Positions 43,705 through 54,480 of a DNA stretch of 64,000 nucleotides are shown in pieces; the stretch's first letter is position 1; each line of letters starts with the position of its first letter. The translations under genes and the position numbers were made by a program. The stretch comes from Candidula unifasciata (lineage: Eukaryota > Mollusca > Gastropoda > Stylommatophora > Geomitridae). The stretch is from positions 17,261 through 81,260 of the forward strand of contig CAJHNH020003150.1 of the NCBI GenBank assembly GCA_905116865.2. The letters run 5' to 3'. The notes beneath the pieces are model-generated. The model saw only the letters and a list, made by a program, of their open reading frames with translations. It searched no databases and was not told the DNA's origin.

Positions 43705-45153
43705 TGTGACGTGACGCGTGAATACATTTAAATAATTTATGTTGTTGAGTAGGGATCTTCCTTTCAACACATTCTCTCCACTAGATACACCGAACTAAAA
43801 TCTGAGCTATTTTGCTCTCAGACAAAGTCCTGGATATCCAAGAAAACAGCCATATTGGCTCGTTAAGTATATTAACATTAGCTGAACTTGGTACCACAAG
43901 AGAAGGCAAGGAATTTTAGATGTCTATCATACTAATGTTAATGAAACAATTAGACATGGGCAAGTGATTCCTCCGTCATCTACCTTTCTCCCGTGTTATT
44001 ATTAATAATTAAAGAATTATTATACTATTTGAGCCCCCACCAAATGGTAATCTATCTTAACAGTTTAATTAAACATGTAAGAACAGACATTTTGGAATTT
44101 AACAAACTATGTAGTTTAAAACTTGACATATTTGGGCTTTATTTACTACAATGAAATTCCCAGTTTGTTGATTTACACAAACAGTGACTGGTTAACTATG
44201 ATGATGGTGGTAAGCTTCAGCGAGAAAAACAGCTCTTATTTTAGAGTGGTATGATAATGATGAAAATAGGTTAACATAAAGGGGTAACTCAACTACAAGA
44301 AAAGCCTCTGACAGCCGTGAGGAACTGTCAAGCTTGTCAAAGAAACTCTTCCTTGCCTGTTGTCTGCCTGTTTCAGCTTATTCTCCACTTCATTCATCCC
44401 CACCTCGTTCTCCACCTCGTTCCCAGCTGGCCGAGTCAAAAACAATGTAGGCTACTTCATGGACTGATCGTCACATGGGCGCTGGGAACTTTCCAGCAAA
44501 TGCCGAACACGAACTCAACCAGGTAAGAAAGTACTTTTCAACGGTAGGTCTGAGTCTGTGGCCTGCTGGCGGCACTATGAGGTAAATCTACGATGCCTGC
44601 AGTATAAGTATTAATCTATTGTCCAAATTAAACTCCTCCCTTTCCTTAGTTTTTACCCAACCCTCAAGATGATGGCTTAAGCTCCTCCTCCGAAGTACCT
44701 ATCAAATCAAATTGGCTAACCAGTGACCTGTCACTCACAGTGAACGGCCTACAGTACGACCTTGACCAAGATAAAACATTCCTAATTGCCAAACACCTGT
44801 TCTCTCTAGTCTTACACTGACGTGTGAAACTCCGACCTCCCGGCTCCACCATGTCTAGCGTCTACTCAATTTCCCTGTTCAAAAGGGCCCCGCTCAGTCT
44901 CTACCGTCTGGTCAGGAGATAACATTCTGACACTGGCGTGAGAATAGAATTCCTAGCTACAGTGTAAGGTTTTAGGTAATATTACTCAAGGTTGGGTTGC
45001 TTTGTCTGGACTAAGGACTGGAAACATTTAAATCAATACGGTTTAAAGTAATATTAGGGTAAAGGGCAGAGTAAATATAATCCTCTCTCTTTAGAACCAG
45101 AAGAACTTATTACAAGTACTAACTTCTGGAATCACTGAGATCGTCTCGTGACA
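43705..45153 (-). repeat. Right LTR (5' LTR in element orientation)
   Basis: 1449 bp, colinear with the left LTR. The same uninterrupted junction lies at about 44475-44488. Confidence 0.88.
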
Positions 45154-45158
45154 CATAT

Positions 45159-46810
45159 ATATCTTCACTTTAAACAAAGAACACATTTATTCACTTTCAA
45201 CGGAAAAGACAAATTTTCACTTTTAACAGAGGAAACATATCTTCACTTTCAACAGAGTACATATATCTTCACTTTCAATCGAGGACATCTATTTTCACTT
45301 TCAATGATTGACTGATTGGTACCTTTCCGTCTTTCCAGACGATAGTGTTCACTTTCAATAGAGGGCATCTATCTTCACTTTCGATAGACCCCAGATATCT
45401 ACACTTCAAATGAAGACATCCATCTTTACTTTCATACAGGACACCCATCTTCGCTTTCAATACAAGACACGCATCTTTATTTTCAAAAGGATACATCGAT
45501 CTTCACTTTCAATGGAAGCGATCTGTCTTCACTTTTAATAGAAGCCATCTGTCTTCACTTTCAAATGGCGACATATTTTTTAAACTTTTAATAGTAGTTA
45601 TCCATTTTCACTTTCAATAGAGGACATTCACCTTCACTTTCAATAGACGACATACATCTTCCCTTCCAATAGAAGACACCCACCTTCACTTTTAATAGAA
45701 GATATCCATCTTCTCTTTCAATAGAGGACATCCATTTTCACTTTCAATAGAGGACATCTATCTTCACTTTCAATAGAAGACACCCACCTTAACTTTTAAT
45801 AGAAGATATCCATCTTCCCTTTCAATAGATGACATCCATCTTCCCTTTCAATAGAAGACATCCATCTTCACTTTCTATAGAAGACATCCATCTTCTCTTT
45901 CAATAGAGGACATCCATCTTCACTTTCTATAGAAGACATCCATCTTCTCTTTCAATAGAGGACATCCATCTTCACTTTCAATAGAAGACATCCATCTTCA
46001 CTTTCAATAGAGGACATCCATCTTCACTTTCTATAGAAGACATCCATCTTCTCTTTCAATAGAGGACATCCATCTTCACTTTCAATAGAAGACATCCAAC
46101 TTCACTTTCAATAGAGGACACCCACCTTCACTTTCAATAGACGACAGACATCTTTACTTTCAATAGAGGACATCCATCTTCACTTGTAATAGAAGACATC
46201 TATCTTCACTTTCAATAGAGGACATCCATCTACACTTTCAATAGACGACAGACATCTTCACTTTCAATAGACGACAGACATCTTCACTTTCAATAGAAGA
46301 CATCTATCTGCACTTTCAATAGACGACAGACATCTTCACTTTCAATAGACGACAGACATCTTCACTTTCAATAGAAGACATCTATCTTTACTTTTAATAG
46401 AGGACATCCATCTGCACTTTCAATAGAAGACACCCATCTTCACTTTCAATAGAGGACATCCATCTGCACTTTCAATAGAAGACATCCATCTTCACTTTCA
46501 ATAGACGACAGACATCTTCACTTTCAATAGAAGACACATATCTTCACTTTCAATAGAAGACATCCATCTTCACTTTCAATAGAGGACATCCATCTTCACT
46601 TTCAAAAGAGGACACCCTTCTGCACTTTCAAAAAAAAAAAAAAAAAAAGGCAATCATCTTCACTTTTAATAGAGCACGCCCATCTTCACTTTTAATAGAA
46701 GACACCCATCTTCACATTCAATACAAGATATTTATCTTAACTTTTAAAAGAACACAACCAGCTTCACAGTCAATAGAGGACATCCATCTTCCCTTTAAAA
46801 AGAAGACATA
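45159..46810. repeat. 26-bp satellite array, about 60 copies
   Basis: Unit TCTTCACTTTCAATAGAGGA plus CATCCA. The left part is diverged, 45700-46600 is more regular, and an A tract is at 46631-46649. The LTR element is inserted at its left edge. Confidence 0.96.
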
Positions 46811-47378
46811 CATGTTAACACCTTGAAGTTAAACAGAGAACACTCAACATGAATGAAAACACTCTTGCTTTAAAGTCTAATGTGTTTAATATCTGGGTAC
46901 GTCTGGAGACATCAAAGAGAAAAACGAAAATTCGAAAGAACATAAATGAAATGTCTGCGACAAATGCTAAATGTGACAAGAAGTAAAGTAATCAGACGCA
47001 ACTATATCAGGAAACACGAAATGTAACCAGTGCTAACCTATACCAGGAGATAATGAAGCACCTTGTTTGAGACACATAACTAGGCTTCTGTAGAACAGTG
47101 CAGCACAGACAGCTCAATCAACAAGACATAACGGAAGCACCTAAAGGTCCCTAACGCAAGCGATGGATTGACACATAATCGGCGAACGAATCGCCCATTG
47201 GCTCATCGGTATACGACTTCGTCGCCGGTCGGGACAGTATTTAGGCTTGTCTTCTTTTTTTTTTCGCATCGACAAAAGTCCCTTTCTTAAGTTACAATGC
47301 TGAACAATTGTATATGGCGAACATAACCTAGTCACAATTATAACCTAAATCTCCCCCTTCAGGAATGTTGGTTGAACG

Positions 47379-47382
<4 letters not shown>
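46811..47382. other. Mostly unassigned
   Basis: Apart from the short repeat shared with 5007-5070 (47325-47375), no gene or repeat was recognised. Confidence 0.4.

Positions 47383-47443
<61 letters not shown>
47383..47443. repeat. (CT)n microsatellite
   Basis: About 60 bases of pure CT. Confidence 0.97.
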
Positions 47444-47444
<1 letters not shown>

Positions 47445-47445
<1 letters not shown>

Positions 47446-47840
47446 AAACTGATAATGGATAGATCGAATATCTGAGACAGTGAATACCAGAATCTATTGG
47501 CTGGTGCAAGCCTTGGTATGTGCTACCTCTTCAACACCTGACGAAGAACAGTGCCTAGAAGTGAAAAAAAAAGGGGGCGGAGGGGGAGACGACGCCAGGC
47601 CACAATTGCATCCCACTAAAAATACGAGGATAAGCTACATCGCGGTTTGCTCGGCAGACCCTGGAGATTTGTGGACTTAGCTCGTGTGGCTTTCCTACCC
47701 AAAATAGAAGTCAAAAGATGCAGGAAACGGAAATATTGGCAGACAGAGACATAAATATTGAAGTCTGCAGCAAATACACACAGCGACAGCATGACGGAGG
47801 GTGATGGTGGGTAAAGCTGGTGGATGTAAACATGTCTGCT
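47445..47840. other. Unassigned noncoding DNA
   Basis: No gene or recognised repeat; a GGGGGCGGAGGGGG stretch at about 47574. Confidence 0.4.
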
Positions 47841-47844
47841 TGTT

Positions 47845-48160
47845 CATCATCATTATTATCATCATCATCATCATCATATTTCTCTCCTTTTACTCCTCCC
47901 GCTTCTTCTTCTTCTTCTTCTTCTTCTTCTTCTTCTTCTTCTTCTTCTTCTTCTTCTTCTTCTTCTTCTTCTTCTTCTTCTTCTTCTTCTTCTTTTATTT
48001 TTCTTCTTCTTCTTCTTTTTCCCTTCTTCTTCTTCTTCTTCTTCTTCTTCTTCTTCTTCTTCTTCTTCTTCTTCTTCTTCTTCTTCTTCTTCTTCTTCTT
48101 CTCCTTCATCTTCTTCTTTTTCTTCTTCTTCTTCTCCTCCTTCTTCTTCTTCTTATTGCG
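47845..48160. repeat. (ATC)n and (TTC)n array
   Basis: A short ATC run (47845-47876) followed by TTC runs from 47903 with TTTATTTTTC and CCTTC interruptions. Confidence 0.96.
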
Positions 48161-48400
48161 ACCCCTCCACCAATTCTTCTCGTACACTTGTTTCTCCTCT
48201 GCTTAATTTTCTTCCTCCATTTTCGTCTTATGTTGATCTACCAGTGAAGCTAGACACTTATTAGCCTGAGAATATATATGTTCCTTTATTTATTTCTTCT
48301 TTAAACTGTCGACAAAACACAGGCCACAAAAACCAACCAACCATGGGAAGAATCAACAGGAGAAACAAGCAATAACCAGCCGAGATGGGGAGAGGCTCTC

Positions 48401-48546
48401 TTAACTCTTTGAGTCCCATGGAACGCATCATACGTTCATAGGTTCCCGCCTAGAGGCCTAATGAACTCAAGATGCACCGATTTTACATCTCTCTTGACTA
48501 AACCTAGGGCCTCTGATGCTAAACCCCCTGGGACTTGAAGAGTTAA
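48401..48546. mobile_element. piggyBac-type MITE, 146 bp including TTAA sites
   Basis: Bounded by TTAA at 48401-48404 and 48543-48546. The inner ends are inverted repeats: CTCTTTGAGTCCCA at left and its imperfect complement TGGGACTTGAAGAG at right. A TTAA target duplication with short inverted ends and no coding capacity is the mark of piggyBac MITEs. Confidence 0.78.
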
Positions 48547-48950
48547 TTGAAGAATGACGAAGCGAAGGGAGAAAACCTAAAGGAGTCCGGATCGCTGACG
48601 CACCTCCTTTCACCTAGGAAAACCTCCAGGATGTGCACCTGGGATGTTATAACTTTGATGTAGGAAGCAGAGTAGAGGTATTAAATGAAACAAAACATGG
48701 AGACTGGAGATGGAGAGCGAAGTTGATAAAAATAAAAATATGGGGAGGACATGGGAGTTAGCTGCATGAATTAGCCATGAATAGAACCTTGTGGCTTGAA
48801 CTGGTTGAGGGCCTATGCTCCACTGAGGGGTACAAGGCAGAAGACAGAAGAATATGAGAAAGAGTGCGGTTTAATCTGCAGAAGAATACAGTTGGGTACC
48901 AGACTTGTAACGGACTCTTTTCCCACTGCTGGCGTTTCATGCATGTGATG
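48547..48950. other. Unassigned noncoding DNA
   Basis: No gene or recognised repeat. Confidence 0.4.
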
Positions 48951-48954
48951 CTAA

Positions 48955-49168
48955 ACTCGCCTTTTAATAGACCAATTTGTACTTTACTGGTCATGTGCAC
49001 AATATAGCGCCGATCACCTTTATTTCCCAGGATTTTACCTAGTCCCCATTTTTGCGGGGTCGATTTAGGAGACAATGTCTTGAGGGAGCAAAAAAAAAAA
49101 AAAAAACGACGCGATTTAGATTTAAACCCAAGCGTCTAGCCACCATCTCACCCCGGCTCCCCGATCCC
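48955..49168 (-). mobile_element. SINE family A copy, degenerate
   Basis: GACCAATTTGTACTTTACTG, GCCGATCACCTTTATTTCCC, TTTTGCGGGGTCGATTTAGG and TTTAAACCCAAGCGTCTAGC follow the family A order in reverse, with an internal A tract at 49091-49106. Confidence 0.6.
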
Positions 49169-50000
49169 AAACTTGACGTCTGCATCTCTTTATTTAGCAA
49201 CAGGAGAAAGGCGGGAAGTTTAATCCTGCTGAAATATACAGACGAGTGCCAGACTTGGCAAGCTCGCTTCTGTTTGCTGAACATGTTTTTCTAAAGGCGT
49301 TACATTATTAAAGCAATCCGGAGACACGTGCCTGGAGATATTTGAAGCGGATTCCGTCTGAGTAACTTTTTGGGGGCCGGCCAGCTTTGAGAGTAGATTA
49401 TTCTGGGCCAAGTAATTTGTTTGTTGGATTTTACTGAAATGGTGTCCGTTTCACTTTTCATCGACAGGTTTATTCTGATGGGGAGGGAGAAGGAAGAGGG
49501 GAAGGAGAAAAGTTTTCCCTTTGAGCTAGTTAATCGAGGTTCTAACATAACTGTAGACTGAGGGTTGCCCCATTACTGTTCCGTTCCACTGCTTTCCAGT
49601 TTGAAAGCTAATGAGAAACTTGTCAGTCCCAGTAAAATCTTGACGCTGGCACAGGCAAAGTAAAAATGCACAAGGCAGCTGTTAGATGTGACAACACCAA
49701 TGGTCCCACACCAGAATTGCAGCTCAGTGTCAAATCACGAATGCCGGTTTTGGACCCACAAAAGCACACAGCATATACACTGCCAAGGTCTTAGCATTTT
49801 ACATTTTCTTGATCATCTCTCTATCTCTGTCTATTGTTCTTTCGCGTATTGATGCCGTTAGCCGTAACAGGCAGGGCACGGTTTCCGTGATAGTGCGTAC
49901 TCGTTAGCTTTCTGCATGTTTGTGATTAAATGACTATAAATATGCTTAAGAAAATTCCGGTTGGATTCATTAGACAAGAAGGGATTGGGTCATAAAGCAC
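49169..50000. other. Unassigned noncoding DNA
   Basis: No gene or recognised repeat upstream of the candidate exon at 50040. Confidence 0.4.
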
Positions 50001-50039
50001 TTCTCGAATGGCTGGCCTAACCTTTATCTTTGCGCAGGG

Positions 50040-50340
50040 TGATGCGACTGTTCTATACAACGATCGTGCAGATTATCTTGTAGATACTGCTATGACAGGT
50101 CTTGTATTGGACAGAAACAACGTTATTAATGCCGTGCAGATCACATACCACGAAGACGAATACAGCAATAGGCATAACTCCGTATCCTTGTCCAGACTGA
50201 TGGACATGGGGATGAAACCTGAAGCTGCAAAACATGAACTTTTCACCGAAGGGACAAGAAATAGGCCTCGTCAGTCTCTTTACGCTTGTGGAGCTGATGA
50301 GAAGATCGAAGCACCTATGGACCAGTCCGGAGTGCTGTGA
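50040..50340 (+). CDS. Candidate terminal exon of an unknown protein
   Basis: CTAACCTTTATCTTTGCGCAG immediately before 50040 looks like a branch site, pyrimidine tract and acceptor. The open frame then reads GDATVLYNDRADYLVDTAMT, contains VSLSRLMDMGMKPEAAKHEL, and stops at 50338-50340 (end of frame MDQSGVL). Composition is mixed and unlike the surrounding repeats. An ATG at 50008 would alternatively make a 110-residue single-exon protein, MAGLTFIFAQ at its start. No domain was recognised and no upstream exon found. It may be a real last exon or a chance frame. Confidence 0.35.
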
Positions 50341-50820
50341 AGATAATCCTCACTAATCACTAATGACTATGTTTACTATAAATGACCTGGAAATGCCTTT
50401 GTGAATGTCTGCATCGATTTTTTGTCGCATTCATTTCGTCGTAAATTTCCACACGTCAACTGTAAGAAATATTGTGGACGCTATATGCCAACAGTAATTC
50501 CAAAGAGGATAAACAAAGAACAAAAACACAGTGCGTCACACCTTATCTGGCTGTCCCACATATCTTTTGTCTTTTAGGAAAGTCGTCGCAACGCTCCATG
50601 ACGTTTCCTGTGTGTGATTTCTTTCCATATGTTCCTGTCTTTTATCATGGTTACCGTCTCTTCTAGGTTTCTTCTGTATATTTAACCTCAGAGAAATGTG
50701 AATCACCAGGCTTCAAGTTAACAGTCAGGATGTAATTTGAATAATGTTTTAACAACACCATTTTGGAGGCGTGTCTAGGGCCCATATTCTGGGACAAGAA
50801 ACGTTATAAACAGCATATTT
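50341..50820. other. Unassigned noncoding DNA
   Basis: Would include a 3' UTR if the exon at 50040 is real. No polyadenylation site is obvious. Confidence 0.35.
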
Positions 50821-51060
50821 ATATCAACACTGTGCTACCAGTGCCTGACTTGAACATTATCAAAGGGTGAACTTCGTAAAATAAAACCTCGTGAATTGAG
50901 ATGTCTGAGAAAAGCCGCCAACCTAACCATCTGAGACAAAGTTAGAAATCCTGTTATCAGACAGACTGTAGGATTTATATTATGCAGCAAAGTAATTCAC
51001 AGACATCAGCAAAACCACCATCAACAACAGCAGCAAAAGAAGAAGAAGAGGGGTTGATTA
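50821..51060 (+). pseudogene. LINE C-terminal fragment, decayed
   Basis: Frames give RELRCLRKAANLTI and DKVRNPVIRQTVGFI, corresponding to EMKCLRRAAGVSRKDRIQNH of the 19489 copy. It ends in AGAAGAAGAAGAG, the family's GAA tail. Confidence 0.6.
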
Positions 51061-51254
51061 GAAGGAGGGGGAGAAGTAGGATTAAAGCAACAACAGAAAC
51101 AAAACAAAATTATAAAAATATATAAATACTGAAAGATGCAGATAGCCATAATGACAACTAAAGAACCGATGAAAGACCTAGAGGGTAATACATAAAGAAT
51201 AGGAAAATAGACGTTCTAAGTAAAAGAGATTATATATAAATTGAACAATCTAAA

Positions 51255-51480
51255 TCATCATTATCAACTGCCTTGCCGACTGGCGTGGACGATAATTTCT
51301 CTCGACAATCTGCAATCTTAACAGCGTGTATATGTTGCTGTGTTGACATCACTCCTTGCTGCGACACAAATCTGTCCAGAATCTTGTTGTGGTGACTTTC
51401 TCTCCAGTGAGTACAACATGTTCCAGTTTTCTTCTCTTTATAAAATAAATTAAAAGTAGATGACTATCTCTTTCTGACAA
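51255..51480 (-). pseudogene. LINE C-terminal fragment, decayed
   Basis: Homologous to the 4550-4830 fragment; reverse-strand pieces such as QQGVMSTQQHIHAVKIADCR and a short GAT tail at 51256-51265. Confidence 0.5.
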
Positions 51481-51624
51481 GTGTGATAGGCTGACTTCTA
51501 GCTCTTGCATGCTTTAAAAAATCGGAATTAATCAAGTAACAGAAAGTGTATTGATCGGCACTCATAGAAAGAAGTAGAAAGATAGAAGAACACACCAGAC
51601 AACATAAAAATCAAGAGCTATAGT

Positions 51625-51710
51625 TACCGTGCCGGGAATTGAACCTGTCATCTCCAAACGGCTTGTGCGCCTCGCTATGAATACAAGTGCACTAAGAACA
51701 TGGTCAACTA
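51625..51710 (-). mobile_element. tRNA-like sequence (SINE head)
   Basis: The reverse strand has TAGTGCACTTGTATTCATAG and GACAGGTTCAATTCCCGGCA (box B), about normal tRNA spacing. The flank TTGATCGGCACTCATAGAAA recurs near 31493, so this is a repeat and not a unique tRNA gene. Confidence 0.45.
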
Positions 51711-52484
51711 GTTAAATGTCCAAGGAATTATAAGGATTTATTTGTAAAACCACATCTCTGAGGCCTCAAAAAATTTGTGGGCTTATTTATTAATTGTCCA
51801 GGATTCACAGCCATTAGTTAAAACTGTCTAAATATAGCATGCGAGAATTCTTATTTTTAAAACAATGTTTTCCCGTAATGAATTTGAATAATGCGGATTT
51901 CAGTTGAATTTATTAAGTTTTGTGTTTTATTTTATGTTGATGTAACTCTGTAGTAACGCACCTGATGAGATACAGCGAAATATGACTGGAAATTGTGCAA
52001 TGTATTGTTTGTATCTGTATTATTTAAATTCTTATCTTGTAACGTCCAGTGAGATGGATATGTTGCATAAAATGATCTTCATTTTATAAAATGCAGTTTA
52101 AGCCTAGCCTATTCCGTTCTTTATCTCTGTATACTTAACAACAAACAGGGGGAAACCAATAGCGATGAAAATAAAACACCAGACCAACACAAATGAACCG
52201 AAAGAAAACAGCGGAACAAGTATTATTTGTTTTGTATGGCCTGGGAGATTACTATCTGACAAGAACTATGATGTTAACGAACCGTGCTCACTCTTTTGAA
52301 GCTGGAAAGCATTAGCGTGTTTCCTGAAGCGGTTATCACATTTTCTCTCTTTCTCCTTTATTTCTCATAGCGCCCACTTTTTGTGTCGATGGATATCTTT
52401 TCTCAGTGATTCTCAAATTTTGCGCCGTAAGGGTCCGGAATATCGGTATTAGAGTTTTGTTATAAAGTACGGTGTTAACGGGAG
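51711..52484. other. Unassigned noncoding DNA
   Basis: A hAT-like CAGTGATTCTCAAATTTTGC occurs at about 52405 without a partner. No gene. Confidence 0.4.
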
Positions 52485-52765
52485 TCGCGTGGCCGAGCGG
52501 CTAGACGCTAGCCGCGGATCAGAAGGTCGTGGGTTCGCTCCCTGGCGGAGCCGGACTATTTTTCAAAAATGACTTTGGCTCCCAGGTCGACCCAGCCTTG
52601 AGTGGGTACCGGGTGCAGTCCCAGGAAGTAAAGGCGGCCGGCGTTATGCTGACCACATCACCCATCTTGTGCCGATTGGTCTATAAAAATATAGATCTAG
52701 CCCTATATGCCCTATACGCCTAAAGGCGTGGAAAAGGGTCCTTTACTTTACTTTACTTACGGTGT
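52485..52765 (+). mobile_element. SINE family A copy, near full length
   Basis: Head GTCGCGTGGCCGAGCGGCTA, box B GTGGGTTCGCTCCC, body GTAAAGGCGGCCGGCGTTAT, end GGCGTGGAAAAGGGTCCTTT plus a TTTACTTTACTTAC tail. Confidence 0.88.
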
Positions 52766-52849
52766 TACCTAAAGATAAAAATTGTATCCGGCGTTTAGTG
52801 GATGCAGTAAAGGTTTACAGTGAGGAACTAGGCTTAGAGCCTAACTGTA

Positions 52850-53116
52850 AGAGAAAAAAAACTCTGGATACCACCAAGAAGACAAGAAATGAAGTGAGAA
52901 ATACACACAACTGGCAAAAGCCCTAAGCAAATTAATTGATACAACTATCGGGGAACAGTCATAACATCTCTTGAAATTAGAACAAGAATTGACATGGCAA
53001 AGGTGACCTTTAGCAAAATGCAACATGTTCTCACCAACAACAAGATATCAATTACAGTGAGAAAAGTAGTGGCAAAGTGCTACGCAGAACCTGTATTTTA
53101 TATGCATGTAAAACTT
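52850..53116 (+). pseudogene. LINE reverse-transcriptase fragment (thumb region)
   Basis: Frames give SLEIRTRIDMAKVTFSKMQH, VLTNNKISITVRKVVAKCYA and EPVFYMHVKL. This is the segment just upstream of the C-terminal tail in RTE-like reverse transcriptases. It is interrupted at 53117 by a family B SINE and then continues only briefly. Confidence 0.72.
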
Positions 53117-53333
53117 GTTGGTTTGTTTGTTTTAGTATCCAGAAGCCATGAGTTGTTAACCCTTAGGTATTATGGATATCGCAACCTTTCGGTCTTGATT
53201 CCATTTTAAATACCGTAAATCTGGGAGAAATGTGGCTTTTCTGCCCACCCCCGGGAGTGAACCCGGACCACAAGGAGTTCGTCACCCGCTCACCGCGCAA
53301 TCCGGTTTAGCCAACTACGCTAGAGAGACGGGC
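53117..53333 (-). mobile_element. SINE family B inserted in the LINE fragment
   Basis: Reverse-oriented: GTTTTAGTATCCAGAAGCCA tail, TTTCTGCCCACCCCCGGGAG body, and a head ending in GCTAGAGAGACGGG. GCATGTAAAACTT immediately precedes it and CGCATGTAAAACTT follows it: a 12-13 bp target duplication. Confidence 0.87.
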
Positions 53334-53504
53334 GCATGTAAAACTTAGACAATAAGCAGACAAGCTAACACACACACACACAAATTATTCGCGGCAGAAA
53401 TGTGTTTTTCAGAAAAGTATTTTAAAAAAAAAAGAATATAATTGAGGGATAACAAAACAAACAAATCAGTTCGCACTGAGAAAGATAAAAGTCGTAAACT
53501 TATT

Positions 53505-53718
53505 AGAGCTATCTCACCGTGTAAGTTCCGGAGCCCCATTTTGGGGAAAACAGAACAGACCCACTGCCTCCCTAACAAACATGTCGTAAGAGTCGACTAA
53601 ATGAGGAGTTTCTTTCGAAGTCTGAGTGCATCTAGAACAAGTCAAAAATCCAGAAGTGGACAAACAACCAGAACTTTCCACTGCAGTTTCATCCAGTGAA
53701 CGCGAAGGAGAAGAAGAT
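53505..53718 (+). mobile_element. SINE family D copy with internal deletion
   Basis: GAGCCCCATTTTGGGGAAAA, CATGTCGTAAGAGTCGACTA, GTGGACAAACAACCAGAACT and GTGAACGCGAAGGAGAAGAA. The middle part between CATCT and CAAGTC is shortened. Confidence 0.78.
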
Positions 53719-53762
53719 TTGACCAGTTAGACGCAAACAGTCAACATGTTTTTGGTCATAAT

Positions 53763-54280
53763 CAGTGTTGCCACTTCGGATGTTTTACATCCAGATTTAG
53801 ATGTTTTCCTTGCATTAAGATGGTGTTTTTGACGTTTAGATGGTAGATGTTTTTTTATATGTTTTTCATTTGGAGTAAATTTATCAAATCTAACCCAAGA
53901 AACAGGATGAAATTTGACCTCCTAAATGCTATCTTGACCCAAAAAAATGTGACCTGATAAGAGTGGGAAAAGGCTGTTCCACTTATCAGCTCCCTGATTG
54001 AGTATTAAAAGAAATTGGAACAAAGCATACCAGAGTCGTTTTGGATCTGAAGCTTCAACTTCATCATCCAAGCTAAGTTTATCCTATGGATCTTTTAAGG
54101 CAGACTTCAGTAAAGATGAGGACATGATTCTATAGGGTAAGTCATATCAATTGCTATGTAATTTGTGACTCTTTCCATTTGGATGTTTTTTCTAGATGTT
54201 TTTCTACGCAAATGTTGATGTTTTAGATATTTTTTGACTCGGTTTTGGATGTTTTTTGTCAAAGAAAAGTGGCAACACTG
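53763..54280. mobile_element. hAT-type non-autonomous transposon, complete
   Basis: 518 bp with perfect 14-base terminal inverted repeats (CAGTGTTGCCACTT and AAGTGGCAACACTG). GTCATAAT is present directly outside both ends (53755-53762 and 54281-54288) as an 8-bp target duplication. No transposase frame. Short subterminal motifs such as GGATGTTTT recur inside, possibly transposase binding sites. Confidence 0.92.
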
Positions 54281-54289
54281 GTCATAATG

Positions 54290-54480
54290 TGAGATAGCGA
54301 GGACTTGGAAACTTGGTAACAACCGGCAAGAAGGATGGAAAGTGAGCAAGGGGAAGGCAAAGAGCTGAATGCGTAGATGGCTTGGCCAGACGAATGGGGC
54401 AAACAAGAACACTGACCTGATACGTGATTCTGATGATCGTGTGAGATGGCGAGGCACATGATGGTGATGGGTAAAGGACC
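54290..54480 (+). pseudogene. LINE C-terminal fragment, decayed
   Basis: Reads in pieces RTWKLGNNRQEGWKVSKGKA, RRWLGQTNGANKNTDL and DRVRWRGT, followed by GATGGTGATGG, the usual end of this LINE type. Confidence 0.5.

Larger units (their letters stand above)
39551..45153 (-). mobile_element. Non-autonomous LTR retrotransposon, complete with target duplication
   Basis: Two direct LTRs (39551-40991 and 43705-45153) begin TGTGACGTGACGCG and end GATCGTCTCGTGACA. CATAT lies immediately outside both ends (39546-39550 and 45154-45158) as a 5-bp target duplication. The minus orientation is indicated by a short gag-like frame (42871-43032), a possible primer-binding region next to the right LTR (CTGGCGAGCTCGCCGAG on minus) and a short purine run (GGAGGG) next to the left LTR. 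The 2.7-kb interior has no protease, reverse transcriptase, RNase H or integrase, so it must use enzymes of another element. Differences between the LTRs are mainly small insertions and deletions, suggesting either modest age or uncorrected sequencing error. Confidence 0.88.
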
